Positions 1-9,233 of a DNA stretch of 64,000 bases are shown here, piece after piece. Source of the DNA: AP-15 sp963777435 (GTDB lineage: Bacteria; Pseudomonadota; Alphaproteobacteria; ATCC43930; CGMCC-115725); contig CAVZQT010000003.1 of NCBI GenBank assembly GCA_963777435.1, forward strand, positions 1,798,001 to 1,862,000, in the 5' to 3' direction. The notes under the pieces are model-generated. The model saw nothing but the letters and a program-made list of their open reading frames with translations, searched no databases and was not told the DNA's origin. Made by a program: the position numbers and the translations under genes. The number at the start of each line of letters is the position of its first letter. The stretch's first letter is position 1.

Positions 1-287
1 TCCATGACCGGTTTTGCCGCGAGCGCCCCGAGATCGCCGAGACCGAGCACCGCGGTGCCGTTCGAGATCACGGCGACAAAGTTGCCCTTCGAGGTATAGT
101 CGAAGGCCGCACTCGGGCGCCGTTCGATTTCGAGGCATGGAAAAGCGACACCCGGGGAATAGGCGAGCGACAGGTCGCGCTGTGTCGTCAGCGGTTTTGT
201 CGGCGCGATGGCGAGTTTGCCCGGGCGGCCGTTGGAATGAAACGACAGGGCTTCCTCTTCGGTCGCGCGAATTGTGCCGGTATCCAT
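1..287 (-). CDS. NADP-dependent malic enzyme, N-terminal fragment (runs off window)
   Basis: The reverse strand from an ATG at 287 encodes about 95 residues beginning MDTGTIRATEEEALSFHSNG, followed by PGKLAIAPTKPL, QRDLSLAYSPGVA, and the stretch VAVISNGTAVLGLGDLGALA ending KPVME at the window edge. This is the strongly conserved N-terminal malic domain of the large bacterial (MaeB-type) malic enzymes, which oxidatively decarboxylate malate to pyruvate. Only the N-terminus is present; the NAD(P)-binding domain and any C-terminal phosphotransacetylase-like domain lie outside. The frame is open to the edge. No close partner gene is visible on this side. Confidence 0.88.
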   Translation of the reverse strand, partial: MDTGTIRATEEEALSFHSNGRPGKLAIAPTKPLTTQRDLSLAYSPGVAFPCLEIERRPSAAFDYTSKGNFVAVISNGTAVLGLGDLGALAAKPVM

Positions 288-646
288 GCTTCTTGACGCT
301 CCTCGCCATGCCCGCCCTATGGGCGGCGGCCGTTCGACGGCCGGTTGACCGCGATTTAATTTAAGGACCGCATTCGTCAGCGTCAAAGCCGCGGTCTGAC
401 GGCCCTCGCAACAGCCGGTCAACGCGCTTGAATTCGACGGCCTGGATTGCCGTTACTGATGCGATGATCGAGATCGCCGAGTAAGTACGGAGCCTGGCGC
501 GTTCGTGGCGCGCCGCGGCCCGGGCCGCGGATCGCCCTTCGCTGCCGGCTGGCGTCATTGGCTGCGGCGCGATGCGCGGTGCGTCGCGCTGCAGATGATT
601 ACCGAATTCGGCGAAGAACGGCAGCGCCGGCTTATCCTCGATTATT
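288..646. other. Intergenic stretch, no supported gene
   Basis: About 360 bases between the malic enzyme start and the spermidine-synthase-like remnant. Open frames on both strands here have Arg/Ala/Pro-rich translations typical of non-coding frames in GC-rich DNA. I see no RNA gene or convincing terminator. The promoter of the leftward malic enzyme gene should lie here, but I cannot point to a good -35/-10 pair. Confidence 0.4.
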
Positions 647-1451
647 TTGGCGGCAACGCGCAGGCTGCGCCTGCTGCGGCGGACGCCGACCTTCGGCTCG
701 CCGGTCTTTGTCGTCGATTTCGATCGCGGCGCCCGGCATTTCCGCACCCTGGGCTCGTTCGGCAGCAGCATCCAGGTGACCGAGCAGTCGAGCATGGATT
801 TGCTCTACCCGGGGCGGCTTGTTTTTCACTACGAGCGGCTGATGTCGCTGGCATTCGCGATGAGCCGGCAGGCGGTCACGGCGTTGCTGCTCGGCGTCGG
901 CGGTGCGGCGATGTGGCGGTTTATGCGCGCCTATCTGCCGGATTGCGCGCCGACCCTGGTCGATGCCGACGAGACGATCGCCTCGATTGCGCGGCGCTGG
1001 TTTTATCTGACCCAGCCGGTGACGATCGAGCCGGCGCAGCAATTCGTCGCCATCGACGACCGAGCGCTTCGATGTCGTCCTCGTCGATCTCTACAATTCG
1101 TCCGGGCCCGCCGAGAGCAACGAGCTGTTTTGGTCGCGCTGTCTCGATGCGCTCAACCCCGGCGGCTGTCCTCGCCAACAACTGGGCCGATTTTTCGGTC
1201 AACCCGGCGGTCCGGCCGATGGCGGATGCGCTGCCGACGGTCGCCCAGCGCGCGCGGTTTCGGGCCGATCTTATGTGACCCGCCGCGGCTTTCGCGACAA
1301 CCTCGTGCAATACGTGCCGACCGAGCCCGGCATCGACGCCGAAGCCATCACCGAGGTCCACGCCCGTTTTGTCGCGCAGTACCGCCCGCCCGACCGCGGC
1401 CGCGGCATCCTCGAAAACTGTGTCGTGACGACCCGCTTCCCGATCGAATAG
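647..1451 (+). pseudogene. Spermidine synthase-like methyltransferase-fold protein, reading frame broken
   Basis: The piece up to about 1060 reads PVFVVDFDRGARHFRTLGS, then a GRLVFHYERL segment, LLLGVGGAAMWRFMRAYLPD and a TLVDADETIASIARRWF segment. This is the Rossmann-fold layout of polyamine aminopropyltransferase (SpeE)-like proteins, with the glycine-rich nucleotide loop and a following acidic strand. Homology then continues in other frames: RFDVVLVDLYNSSGPAESN near 1065-1160, LANNWADFSVNPAVRP near 1170-1255, and RGFRDNLVQYVPTEPG near 1290 to the TAG at 1451. At least three frame changes are needed, near 1061, 1160 and 1255-1290. The start is unresolved; 647 is the first TTG of the open frame. 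A true spermidine synthase is not proven, since many members of this fold are of unknown function. Confidence 0.55.
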
Positions 1452-1481
1452 TCTCCCTCTCCATCACGAAAGGACGCTGAC

Positions 1482-2219
1482 ATGCCGAGCATCGACCACC
1501 AAGGCGCGCACATCCATTACGAGGAGTTCGGTCGCGGCTTTCCGATCCTGACCTTTGCGCCGGCCGGGCTGCGATCGGTGATCGACGTTTGGAGCCAACC
1601 CTCGGCGCCGATCAACCCGACCACCGAATTCGCCGACAAGTACCGCGTTATCGCGATGGACCAGCGCAACGCCGGCGGCCAGTCGCGCGCCCCGATCACC
1701 GCGCAGGACGGCTGGGATTCCTACACCGCCGACCACATCGCGGTGCTCGACCATCTGCGCATCGACAAATGCCACCTCTACGGCCAATGCATCGGCGGAT
1801 CGTTCATCATCAACATGCTCAAGCACCACCCCGAGCGCGTCCAGTCTGCGGTGTTGGCGCAGCCGATCGGGCGCGTCGGCCCGCTAAAGCCGGAGTGGAA
1901 TGCCAATTTCAAGGGTTGGACTGAGACGCTGACCGACCATCCGGAGGCGACCGAACAGGTTCTGAACAGGTTCTATCAGAACCTCTACGCTCCGGGTTTC
2001 GTCTATTGCGCCGATCGCGATTTTGTAAAGACGATCAAGACGCCGTGCCTGGTGTTGGCCGGCAATGACGACGCCCATCCGTGGCCGATCTCCGAAGAAC
2101 TCTCGAAACTGATCCCGAACTGCGAGTTCGTCGCCGAGTGGAAGACCGAACCGGCGCTGACCGCGGCCAAAACCAAGGTCAAGGAGTTCCTCGCCAAACA
2201 CACCCCGCCCCGGATGTAG
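1482..2219 (+). CDS. Alpha/beta-hydrolase fold protein with cysteine at the nucleophile position
   Basis: A 245-residue alpha/beta hydrolase of normal length. It has the family landmarks: an early strand with ILTFAPAGLRS in the oxyanion-hole region, VIAMDQRNAGGQS after strand 4, and the nucleophile elbow LYGQCIGGSFIINML near residue 105, where Cys replaces the usual Ser of GxSxG. Near the C-terminus, CLVLAGNDDAHPWP carries the acid and is followed by the expected late region. No signal peptide is seen, so it is probably cytoplasmic. The start has AAAGGA upstream. A Cys nucleophile is known in dienelactone hydrolases, but overall similarity here is to the general abhydrolase_1 group, so the substrate is unknown. 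Confidence 0.8.
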   Translation: MPSIDHQGAHIHYEEFGRGFPILTFAPAGLRSVIDVWSQPSAPINPTTEFADKYRVIAMDQRNAGGQSRAPITAQDGWDSYTADHIAVLDHLRIDKCHLYGQCIGGSFIINMLKHHPERVQSAVLAQPIGRVGPLKPEWNANFKGWTETLTDHPEATEQVLNRFYQNLYAPGFVYCADRDFVKTIKTPCLVLAGNDDAHPWPISEELSKLIPNCEFVAEWKTEPALTAAKTKVKEFLAKHTPPRM

Positions 2220-2341
2220 CGCAGCCTGCCTTTGATAGGGAGGCCAAAGCCGTCGCGAAGATTTGACCTCGCGGATCGTGGGAATTCGAGTGATGCGCGC
2301 CGCGTCTTGGTCTCACTCGACCTTAGAACAAAGGCGACCTG

Positions 2342-3442
2342 ATGTGGCCGCGCACCGACTTCCTCGATTTGCTCGGCATTACCCATCCCCTGATCCAGGC
2401 GCCGATGAGCGGCCTCGCCTCGCCGGCGCTCGCGGCAGCGGTCTGCAATGCCGGCGGGTTGGGCTCGATTGGGTGCGCGGGCAGGCCGTTGGCGGCCGTT
2501 CGCGGGGACATGTTGGCAGTTCGGCAGGCGACGAACCGCCCGTTCAATATCAACTTTTTCGTCCATACCCGGCCGCGAATTAATCCCGAGGCAACGGCCG
2601 GCATGCAGCAAAAGCTCGCCCCCTATTTCGAGGAATTCGGCCTGGGAGCTGTCCCCGAGCCCAAAGAGCCTTTCCTGCCCTTCGACGCCGAGGCGCTCGA
2701 TCTCGTCCTCGAGCTGCGGCCGCGCGTCCTCAGCTTTCATTTTGGTCTGCCGCAATCCCCAGCGGTGCAGCAGATCAAAGATGCCGGATGCACGATCCTC
2801 AGTTCGGCGACCACCGTGGCCGAAGCTCGACTGCTCGAAGCAAGCGGCGCCGATGTCATAATCGCGCAAGGATTTGAAGCCGGCGGCCACCGCGGCAGCT
2901 TCAGCACCAGCCCGGGCGCCGGCATGGTCGGCACCATGGCGCTGGTCCCCCAGATCGTCGACGCTGTCCATGTACCGGTCATCGCCGCCGGCGGGATCGC
3001 CGACGGTCGGGGGGTTGCGGCGGCTTTTGCCTTGGGTGCGAGCGGAGTTCAAATCGGGACCGCGTTTCTGGGCTGTCCCGAGGCGACCGTATCGCCGCTC
3101 TACCGCGCCCAGTTGCGCACCGCGGCCGACGATGGGACCGAGGTGACGCGCGCCTTTACCGGCCGCCCCGCCCGCGCCTTGCGCAACCGCTTCATCACCG
3201 AGATGGCCGAGGCCGAGCCCTTGGAGTTTCCGCTGCAAGCAAGCCTCGCCGGCCCACTCTGGCAATTGTCCAGCGACGAGGCCCGCGCTGCCTTTATGCC
3301 GGTGTGGGCAGGTGAGGCCGCTTCGCTGATCCGTGAGCTGCCGGCCGGCAGGCTGGTCGAGCAGCTCGTCGCCGATGCCCAATCAATAATCGCGCGCGGC
3401 ACGCCAGCCGGTTCCGCGCCGGGCCGTCCGGGTCCCGCCTGA
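2342..3442 (+). CDS. Nitronate monooxygenase (2-nitropropane dioxygenase family)
   Basis: A 366-residue flavoprotein of the nitronate monooxygenase/enoyl-ACP reductase-like TIM-barrel family. The N-terminus has the characteristic LLGITHPLIQAPMSGLASPA and NAGGLGSIGCAG, followed by FNINFFVH. The central part has GADVIIAQGFEAGGHRGSF, containing the His of the HxG motif. The FMN phosphate-binding end has VPVIAAGGIADGRGVAAAFA and GASGVQIGTAFLGCPEA. The family oxidises alkyl nitronates with FMN and oxygen. It lies 122 bases after the hydrolase and could be co-transcribed with it. It is soluble, with no signal peptide. Confidence 0.9.
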   Translation: MWPRTDFLDLLGITHPLIQAPMSGLASPALAAAVCNAGGLGSIGCAGRPLAAVRGDMLAVRQATNRPFNINFFVHTRPRINPEATAGMQQKLAPYFEEFGLGAVPEPKEPFLPFDAEALDLVLELRPRVLSFHFGLPQSPAVQQIKDAGCTILSSATTVAEARLLEASGADVIIAQGFEAGGHRGSFSTSPGAGMVGTMALVPQIVDAVHVPVIAAGGIADGRGVAAAFALGASGVQIGTAFLGCPEATVSPLYRAQLRTAADDGTEVTRAFTGRPARALRNRFITEMAEAEPLEFPLQASLAGPLWQLSSDEARAAFMPVWAGEAASLIRELPAGRLVEQLVADAQSIIARGTPAGSAPGRPGPA

Positions 3443-3567
3443 AGATCGCCTCTGCACTGCCGTGGTGACGATCGCCGCATGGAGGTAAACCGCAGTCGAT
3501 CTCCGACGCGCGCTCTTGCAGGAACGCGCGGATCGGGCAAGTCTGTCGGAAGCCGGAGGAAATCGCC

Positions 3568-4638
3568 ATGCCTGCACCCTACGAAAAACATCGCGCGCAA
3601 CTGAAGGCCATTCTGCTCGCCTGGGGGATGCCGGAGGAGAATGCCGAGGCGACCGCCGACATTCTCGGCTGGGCCGATCTGCACGGCGTCGACAGCCACG
3701 GCATCTCAATGATCCCGGGCTACGACCGGCTGCGCCGCATCGGGCCGCGCCAACATGGCGGCCCGCCCGCGCATCGTAAAGGAAACGCCGGTCTCGGCAT
3801 TGGTCGACGGCGATGGCGGGCTCGGCCACGTGCCGGCGCGCTTTGCAATGCAGGTCGCGATCGACAAGGCCAAGCAATCGGGCATGGCGATCACGGCGGT
3901 GCGCAACTCGGCGCATTTCGGCGCCACCGGCTACTACACCCTGATGGCAGCCAAGGAAGGGCTGATCGGCATGGCGTGCACCAGCGCGTCATCGGTCCAG
4001 GTCGCGCCGACCTTTGGCAAGGAAGCCAAGCTCGGCACCGATCCATGGTCGTTCGCGGCGCCGACGACCGACGGCGAGCGGCCGTTTCTGCTCGACATGG
4101 CGACGACGACGGTGGCCGCCGGGCGCATCCGCAACAAGGCCAATGAAGGGCTGCCCTGTCCGCCGGGCTGGGTGCTCGACAAGAACGGACAGCCCAGCAC
4201 CGACCCGCAGGAGGCGCGCGAAAAGGGCGGGTTCCTGACCTCGCTCGGCGGCTCGCCGGAAGGTTCGAGCTACAAGGGGTACAGCCTCGCCGTCATGGTC
4301 AACATCCTCGGCGCGTGCCTGTCGGGGGCGACGTTGATCACCGACCCGATGAGCGGCAAAAAGCCGCAGGGCAACGACATCGGTCATTGCTTTATCGCGA
4401 TCGACCCCGAGCTGTTTCGCGATCCGCGACGAATTCACCGCCGACGTCACCCGCTTTTGCAACGATCTGCGCGCGACGACGCCGATCGATCCGGCGCAGC
4501 CGGTCATGGTCGCGGGCGATCCGCAATGGAACAACGCGAAGAGGCGCCTGGCGCGAGGGCGTGCCGGTCGGCGCCGGCTTGTTGAACCAGATCCGCCAGG
4601 TGGCACAGGCCTGCGCCGCCCCCTGGCAATTGGATTGA
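3568..4638 (+). CDS. Malate/L-lactate dehydrogenase family (Ldh_2) oxidoreductase, frame interrupted
   Basis: The start at 3568 follows a strong GGAGGAA ribosome-binding site. Residues MPAPYEKHRAQLKAILLAWG, then WADLHGVDSHGISMIPGY, give the N-terminal Ldh_2 signature (HGxxSHG). After a frame change near 3740-3755 the protein continues with KETPVSALVDGDGGLGH, AVRNSAHFGATGYYT, GTDPWSFAAPT and SYKGYSLAVMVNIL, the conserved NAD(P)H-binding core. Two more frame changes, near 4420 and 4535-4555, lead through DEFTADVTRFCNDLRAT to EGVPVGAGLLNQI and the TGA at 4638. These enzymes reduce 2-oxoacids or related imines with NAD(P)H. The CoA-transferase gene starts 12 bases downstream, suggesting one operon. 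The breaks look like indels, not decay. Confidence 0.78.
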
Positions 4639-4650
4639 GGAGGCTTGTCG

Positions 4651-5883
4651 ATGGCCGAGCCCGGAACGCAACCGCATGGGCCGCTGCAAGGGGTCAAGGT
4701 TGTTGCTTGCTCGACGGCGCAGGCGGGCACCGTGCCCTATATGCTGATGGCCGATCTCGGCGCCGAAGTGATCAAGATCGAGGTGCCCGAAATCGGCGAC
4801 AATTCGCGCGGCTCGACAGTCCTGCCGGGATTGCCCAGCACTTATTTCGAGACCAACAACCGCGGCGTCAAAAGCCTCACCCTAAACCTGAAGACCGCCG
4901 AGGGCCGCGAAATCCTGCGCAAATTGGTCGCCAAGGCAGACATGTTCGGCCAGAACTTCCGGCCGGGCGCCGCCGAGAAAAACGGCTTCGGCTACGAGGA
5001 ATTGCGGCAGGTCAATCCGCGAGCTCGTCTATGTGTCGGTCTCGGGTTATGGCCCCAAGGGGCCGCATACCGATCTGCCGGGCACCGACTCGATGGCGCA
5101 GGCCTTGGGCGGCATCGCCGAGGCTTATTCGACGCCAGGTCAGCCGTTAAAGACCGGCATCGTTTCGGTTGCCGACGAGACCTGCGCGATCCTCGCCTTT
5201 GGCGGGGCGCTCGCGGCCCTGACCTATGCGCGCAGCACCGGCATCGGGCAGAAGGTCGATTGCTCGCTGCTCGGCGGCCAGATCCGGTTGATGGGCTGGA
5301 CCCTGACGACCGCGATGTGGCGCAACCGCAACCCGGTGACCGGGCAGGCCCGCATCACCGGCACGCAAGAGCGGCCCGGGATCAGCGCCAGCTTTAACGA
5401 CCGCGACGGCAAGCCCTTGGTGTTTCAATTGAACGGGGCGCGCAAATGGCGCGAGGCGATGACCGCCCTCGGCTTTTATGAGGCGCTAGAAAGGGCGGGT
5501 TTTGGCGATCTCGGCGTTGATCATTACGATCAGACGAAAAGCGCGCGAGCTTGCTGCGCACGCTCGACGAATTGTTTGCGACCGGACCACGCGACCACTG
5601 GGTCGAGCGGCTGCGCGCGGCCGACATTGTCGCGGCGCCGATTAACACCCTGCTCGAAGCCTCAAACGACCCCGACGTAGTGGCGAACGGCTACGTGACC
5701 GAAATCGACTACCCGGAATACGGCAAGCGGCTCAAGGTCCACGGGTCGCCGTGGCATTTCTCCGAGACGCCGCCCAAGTTCGGCGTCGCCCCAAAGCTTG
5801 GCGCCGACAACGACGAAATCCTCGCCGATCTCGGCTACACCCCCGCGCAGATCGAGGATTTGCGGCAGCGCACGGTGATCTGA
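4651..5883 (+). CDS. CaiB/BaiF family (class III) CoA-transferase, frame interrupted
   Basis: The start ATG at 4651 has GAGGAGG upstream. The first part reads GPLQGVKVVACSTAQAGTVP, YMLMADLGAEVIKIEVPEIGD and FETNNRGVKSLTLNLKTAEG, the N-terminal signature of class III (formyl-CoA transferase-like) enzymes. After a frame change near 5020 it continues VSVSGYGPKGPH, GTDSMAQALGGIAEAYSTPG, then GIGQKVDCSLLGGQIRLMGW. A second change near 5530-5550 leads to LRTLDELFATGPRDHWVERL, AADIVAAPINTLLEASNDP and the C-terminal PKLGADNDEILADLGYT. Such proteins move CoA between carboxylic acids. Together with the upstream dehydrogenase this suggests a small organic-acid degradation operon. The exact acid cannot be told. 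Confidence 0.82.
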
Positions 5884-6113
5884 CCAAGCTACAGCTACAA
5901 CGATCGCTCGTTCTCGATCTCCTTGGCCAATGGGCGTGCAGCTTCTAGTCGTACGACGCGATCGAGGTGCCGCGGCCCGAAACCCGGGAGTTCGGCTTTA
6001 CAGGAACCAAAGCCGCAATCAAAACGAGACGGCCTCTGATCTCATAAGGTGATTGCAGCTCAGGTTCAGATTGTCGAATCGGAGCTTTCGGTCCGGGTGG
6101 GTCGTGGCCTCCC

Positions 6114-6141
6114 TTGTCCTCTTCGGGCCAGCCGCTATCTT
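6114..6141 (+). promoter_or_regulatory. Candidate sigma70-type promoter of tkt
   Basis: TTGTCC at 6114-6119 and TATCTT at 6136-6141 are separated by 16 bases. Transcription would begin at or just before the tkt ATG at 6149, which has no Shine-Dalgarno sequence (the preceding bases are CCCAAAC). This would give a leaderless message. The prediction rests on hexamer matches only. Confidence 0.4.
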
Positions 6142-6148
6142 CCCAAAC

Positions 6149-8167
6149 ATGACCGACACCTCCCCCGCTCCCGTCCCTCCGCTGCCTGCGCCGCGGGACC
6201 CGAAATTGCGCCACATGGCCAACGCGTTGCGGGCGTTGGCCATGGACGCTGTCGAAAAAGCCAAATCCGGGCATCCCGGCATGCCGATGGGCATGGCCGA
6301 CATCGCCACGGTGCTGTTCAGCCAGTTCTTGCGCTTCGACCCATTGCACCCCGACTGGCCCGACCGCGACCGGTTTGTGCTGTCGAACGGGCACGGCTCG
6401 ATGCTGCTCTACGGCCTGTTGCACCTGACCGGCTACCCCGACATGACTATCGACGAGATCGAACATTTCCGGCAGCTCGGCAGTAAGGCTGCCGGCCATC
6501 CGGAGCGCGGGCTGGCGACCGGGATCGAGACCACGACCGGACCGCTCGGACAGGGCATCGCGACGTCAGTCGGCATGGCGCTCGCCGAACGTCACCTAGC
6601 CGCCGAATTTGGTGACGACGTCGTCGATCACCGCACCTATGTGTTCTGCGGCGACGGCTGCCTGATGGAGGGGATCAGCCACGAGGCGCTATCATTGGCC
6701 GGGCATCTGCGGCTCAACAAACTCACCGTGCTGTGGGACGACAATTCGGTCTCGATCGACGGCCCAACGGGCCTTGCCGTGTCGGACGACCAGGTCAAGC
6801 GGTTCGAGGCGCATGGCTGGGCGACAAAGCGCGTCGACGGCCTCGACCACGAGGAGATCGCCGAGGGGCTCAAATGGGCGCAGAGCGAGGACCGGCCGAG
6901 CCTCATCGCCTGCAAGACGATCATCGGGTTTGGCGCACCGACCAAGGCCGGCACCGCCGCCGCGCATGGTGCGGCGCTCGGCCCTGAGGAGATCAAGGGC
7001 GCGCGCGAGCGACTGGGCTGGGAGTACCCGCCGTTTGTGATACCTGATGATGTAAAAGACTGGTGGCACGCCGTCGGCGCGCGCGGCGCTGCGACTCGCC
7101 AGAGCTGGGAAGCCCGGCTTGCCAAGCTCGACACCGCGAAACGCGACGAGTTCGTGCGCCGCCAAGCCGGCAAGCTGCCTGCCGATCTCGGCAAGATCAC
7201 TGCCGCGGTCTGTGAAGACTTCCGGGCGAAAAACGCCAGGCTCGCGACGCGCCAGGCGTCGGGCGCCTCGCTCAGCGCGCTGATCCCAGCAATACCGGAG
7301 ATCATCGGCGGCTCGGCCGATCTGACGCCGTCGAACGATACCAAGATAAAGGACGAGATAGAGATCAAGCCGGGCGATTTCTCCGGCCGCTACATCCATT
7401 TCGGCGTGCGGGAAATGGGCATGTCCGCGGCGATGAACGGGATCGCGGTGCATGGTGGGCTGATCCCCTATGGCGGCTCATTCCTGATCTTCACCGACTA
7501 TGCGCGCGGCGCGATCCGCCTGTCGGCGCTAATGGAGGCGGGCGTCATTTATGTGATGACGCACGATTCGATCGGGCTCGGCGAGGACGGGACGACGCAC
7601 CAGCCAATCGAGCATCTGGCGGCGCTGCGCGCGATGCCGCAGCTCAACGTGTTCCGCCCCGCGGACGCGGTCGAGACCGCCGAATGCTGGCAGATCGCGC
7701 TGGAAAACCGGCACGCGCCGTCGATTCTGGCGCTGACCCGCCAGCCGCTGCCATTGCAACGCACCGAGCCGCACAGCGAAAACCGCTCAGCCAAGGGCGC
7801 CTATGTGCTTGCCGAGGCTGACGGTACGCGCGAGGTGACGCTGCTCGCGACCGGCTCGGAGGTCGCCATTGCGATGGATGCGCGCGCCGCGCTGGCGGCC
7901 TCGGGCATTCGCGCTGCGGTCGTCTCCATGCCGTGCTGGGAACTGTTTGAAAAGCAGGACACAGCCTACCAGAAGGCGGTATTGGGCACGGTGCCGCGGG
8001 TCGGCGTCGAGGCTGCGGCGCGGTTCGGCTGGGACCGCTGGCTGGGCGAAGAGTCGGCGTTTGTCGGGATGCACAGCTTTGGCTCCTCGGCGCCGATCGC
8101 CGCGCTCTACCCGCATTTCGGGATCACGGCCGAAAAGGTTGCTGAAGCCGCCCGCTCACTCCTATAG
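6149..8167 (+). CDS. tkt: Transketolase
   Basis: A 672-residue transketolase, the usual bacterial length. It transfers two-carbon ketol units in the pentose-phosphate or Calvin cycle using thiamine diphosphate and magnesium. The N-terminal domain has LRALAMDAVEKAKSGHPGMP, FVLSNGHGSMLLYGLLHLTG, GPLGQGIATSVGMALAERHL and the ThDP-binding FCGDGCLMEGISHEALSLAG with WDDNSVSIDG. The middle pyrimidine-binding domain has YIHFGVREMGMSAAMNGIA and THDSIGLGEDGTTHQPIEHL. The C-terminal domain has VGVEAAARFGWDRWLG. I chose ATG 6149 because conserved sequence begins shortly after it and a -10-like element sits 7 bases upstream; an in-frame upstream ATG at 6053 would add an unconserved extension. gap follows 30 bases downstream. 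Confidence 0.96.
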   Translation: MTDTSPAPVPPLPAPRDPKLRHMANALRALAMDAVEKAKSGHPGMPMGMADIATVLFSQFLRFDPLHPDWPDRDRFVLSNGHGSMLLYGLLHLTGYPDMTIDEIEHFRQLGSKAAGHPERGLATGIETTTGPLGQGIATSVGMALAERHLAAEFGDDVVDHRTYVFCGDGCLMEGISHEALSLAGHLRLNKLTVLWDDNSVSIDGPTGLAVSDDQVKRFEAHGWATKRVDGLDHEEIAEGLKWAQSEDRPSLIACKTIIGFGAPTKAGTAAAHGAALGPEEIKGARERLGWEYPPFVIPDDVKDWWHAVGARGAATRQSWEARLAKLDTAKRDEFVRRQAGKLPADLGKITAAVCEDFRAKNARLATRQASGASLSALIPAIPEIIGGSADLTPSNDTKIKDEIEIKPGDFSGRYIHFGVREMGMSAAMNGIAVHGGLIPYGGSFLIFTDYARGAIRLSALMEAGVIYVMTHDSIGLGEDGTTHQPIEHLAALRAMPQLNVFRPADAVETAECWQIALENRHAPSILALTRQPLPLQRTEPHSENRSAKGAYVLAEADGTREVTLLATGSEVAIAMDARAALAASGIRAAVVSMPCWELFEKQDTAYQKAVLGTVPRVGVEAAARFGWDRWLGEESAFVGMHSFGSSAPIAALYPHFGITAEKVAEAARSLL

Positions 8168-8197
8168 ATTTGACAAAATCCTACGGAGGAGCGAGCG

Positions 8198-9208
8198 ATG
8201 ACGGTGCGTGTTGCGATCAACGGTTTCGGCCGCATCGGCCGCCTGGTGTTGCGCGCGGCCTATGAGAGCCGACGCGAGGATATCGAAATCGTCGGCATCA
8301 ACGATCTCGGCCCGGTCGAGACCAACGCGCATCTGCTGCGCTATGACAGCGTGCACGGCCGCTTCCCCGGCGAGATCACGACTGGCGACGGCTGGATGGA
8401 TATCGGCCGCGGCAAGATCACCGTAACCGCCGAGCGCGATCCCGCGAAATTGCCGTGGGCCAAGCTCGGGGTCGACGTGGCACTCGAATGCACCGGCATT
8501 TTCACCAAACGCGAAACTGCGGCGAAGCACCTCGAAGCCGGCGCCAAGCGGGTCATCGTCTCGGCCCCCGCCGACGGCGCCGATCTGACGGTCGTGATGG
8601 GCGTCAATCACGACGAGCTGAAACCGGCGCACGAGGTCATCTCGAACGCGTCATGCACGACCAACTGCCTCGCCCCGGTCGCCTATGTATTGCACAAAGG
8701 CGTTGGCATCGAGCGCGGCTATATGACGACGATCCACGCCTATACCGGCGACCAGAACACGGTCGATACGTTGCACCATGATTTGCGCCGGGCGCGGGCC
8801 GCGGCGTTGTCGCTGATCCCGACCTCGACCGGTGCCGCGCGTGCCGTCGGGCAGGTATTGCCCGAGCTGAAGGGCAAGCTCGACGGCACCGCGATTCGGG
8901 TCCCGACCGCGAACGTGTCGCTGATCGATTTCAAATTCGACGCGGCGCGCGAAACCTCGCCCGATGAAGTCAACGGGTTGATGGAAGACGCGGCAAAATC
9001 GAACCGGCTCAAGGGCATTATCGGCATAAACAAGGCGCCGACGGTATCGGTCGATTTCAACCACGACTCGCACAGTTCAACCTTCGACGTGACCCAGAGC
9101 CAGGTCATCGACAAGCGCTTTGTGCGGGTGCTGGCATGGTACGACAATGAATGGGGCTTCTCGAACCGGATGGTCGAGGTGGCCGCACTATTTGGCCAGA
9201 TGCACTGA
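8198..9208 (+). CDS. gap: Glyceraldehyde-3-phosphate dehydrogenase, type I
   Basis: A 336-residue GAPDH, complete and of normal length, with an ACGGAGGAGCG ribosome-binding site. The N-terminus VRVAINGFGRIGRLVLRAAY is the NAD(P)-binding Rossmann motif. The catalytic cysteine lies in ISNASCTTNCLAPVAYVLH, followed by GYMTTIHAYTGDQNTVDT and RAAALSLIPTSTGAARAVGQ. The C-terminus has VRVLAWYDNEWGFSNRM. It oxidises glyceraldehyde-3-phosphate to 1,3-bisphosphoglycerate, or does the reverse in gluconeogenesis or carbon fixation. It is probably co-transcribed with tkt. In many alphaproteobacteria pgk and fba follow; here they do not, and a conserved hypothetical gene follows instead. Confidence 0.97.
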   Translation: MTVRVAINGFGRIGRLVLRAAYESRREDIEIVGINDLGPVETNAHLLRYDSVHGRFPGEITTGDGWMDIGRGKITVTAERDPAKLPWAKLGVDVALECTGIFTKRETAAKHLEAGAKRVIVSAPADGADLTVVMGVNHDELKPAHEVISNASCTTNCLAPVAYVLHKGVGIERGYMTTIHAYTGDQNTVDTLHHDLRRARAAALSLIPTSTGAARAVGQVLPELKGKLDGTAIRVPTANVSLIDFKFDAARETSPDEVNGLMEDAAKSNRLKGIIGINKAPTVSVDFNHDSHSSTFDVTQSQVIDKRFVRVLAWYDNEWGFSNRMVEVAALFGQMH

Positions 9209-9233
9209 GCGGGCCGGCGCCGGACGTCGTTAA

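Noticed and set aside
361..795. Minus-strand open frame at the spermidine-synthase-like locus.
   Set aside because: Low-complexity Arg/Ala translation and overlap with the recognisable plus-strand protein; no homology seen.
2003..3382. A long open frame on the minus strand antisense to the nitronate monooxygenase gene.
   Set aside because: Its translation is Arg/Gly/Gln-rich without motifs, and the plus strand encodes a clear enzyme. Similar antisense frames occur opposite the LivM-LivG fusion (13449-14741), the kinase (18703-19806), the rhodanese (30577-31527) and the radical SAM genes (32792-33844, 34595-35962), and were left out for the same reason.
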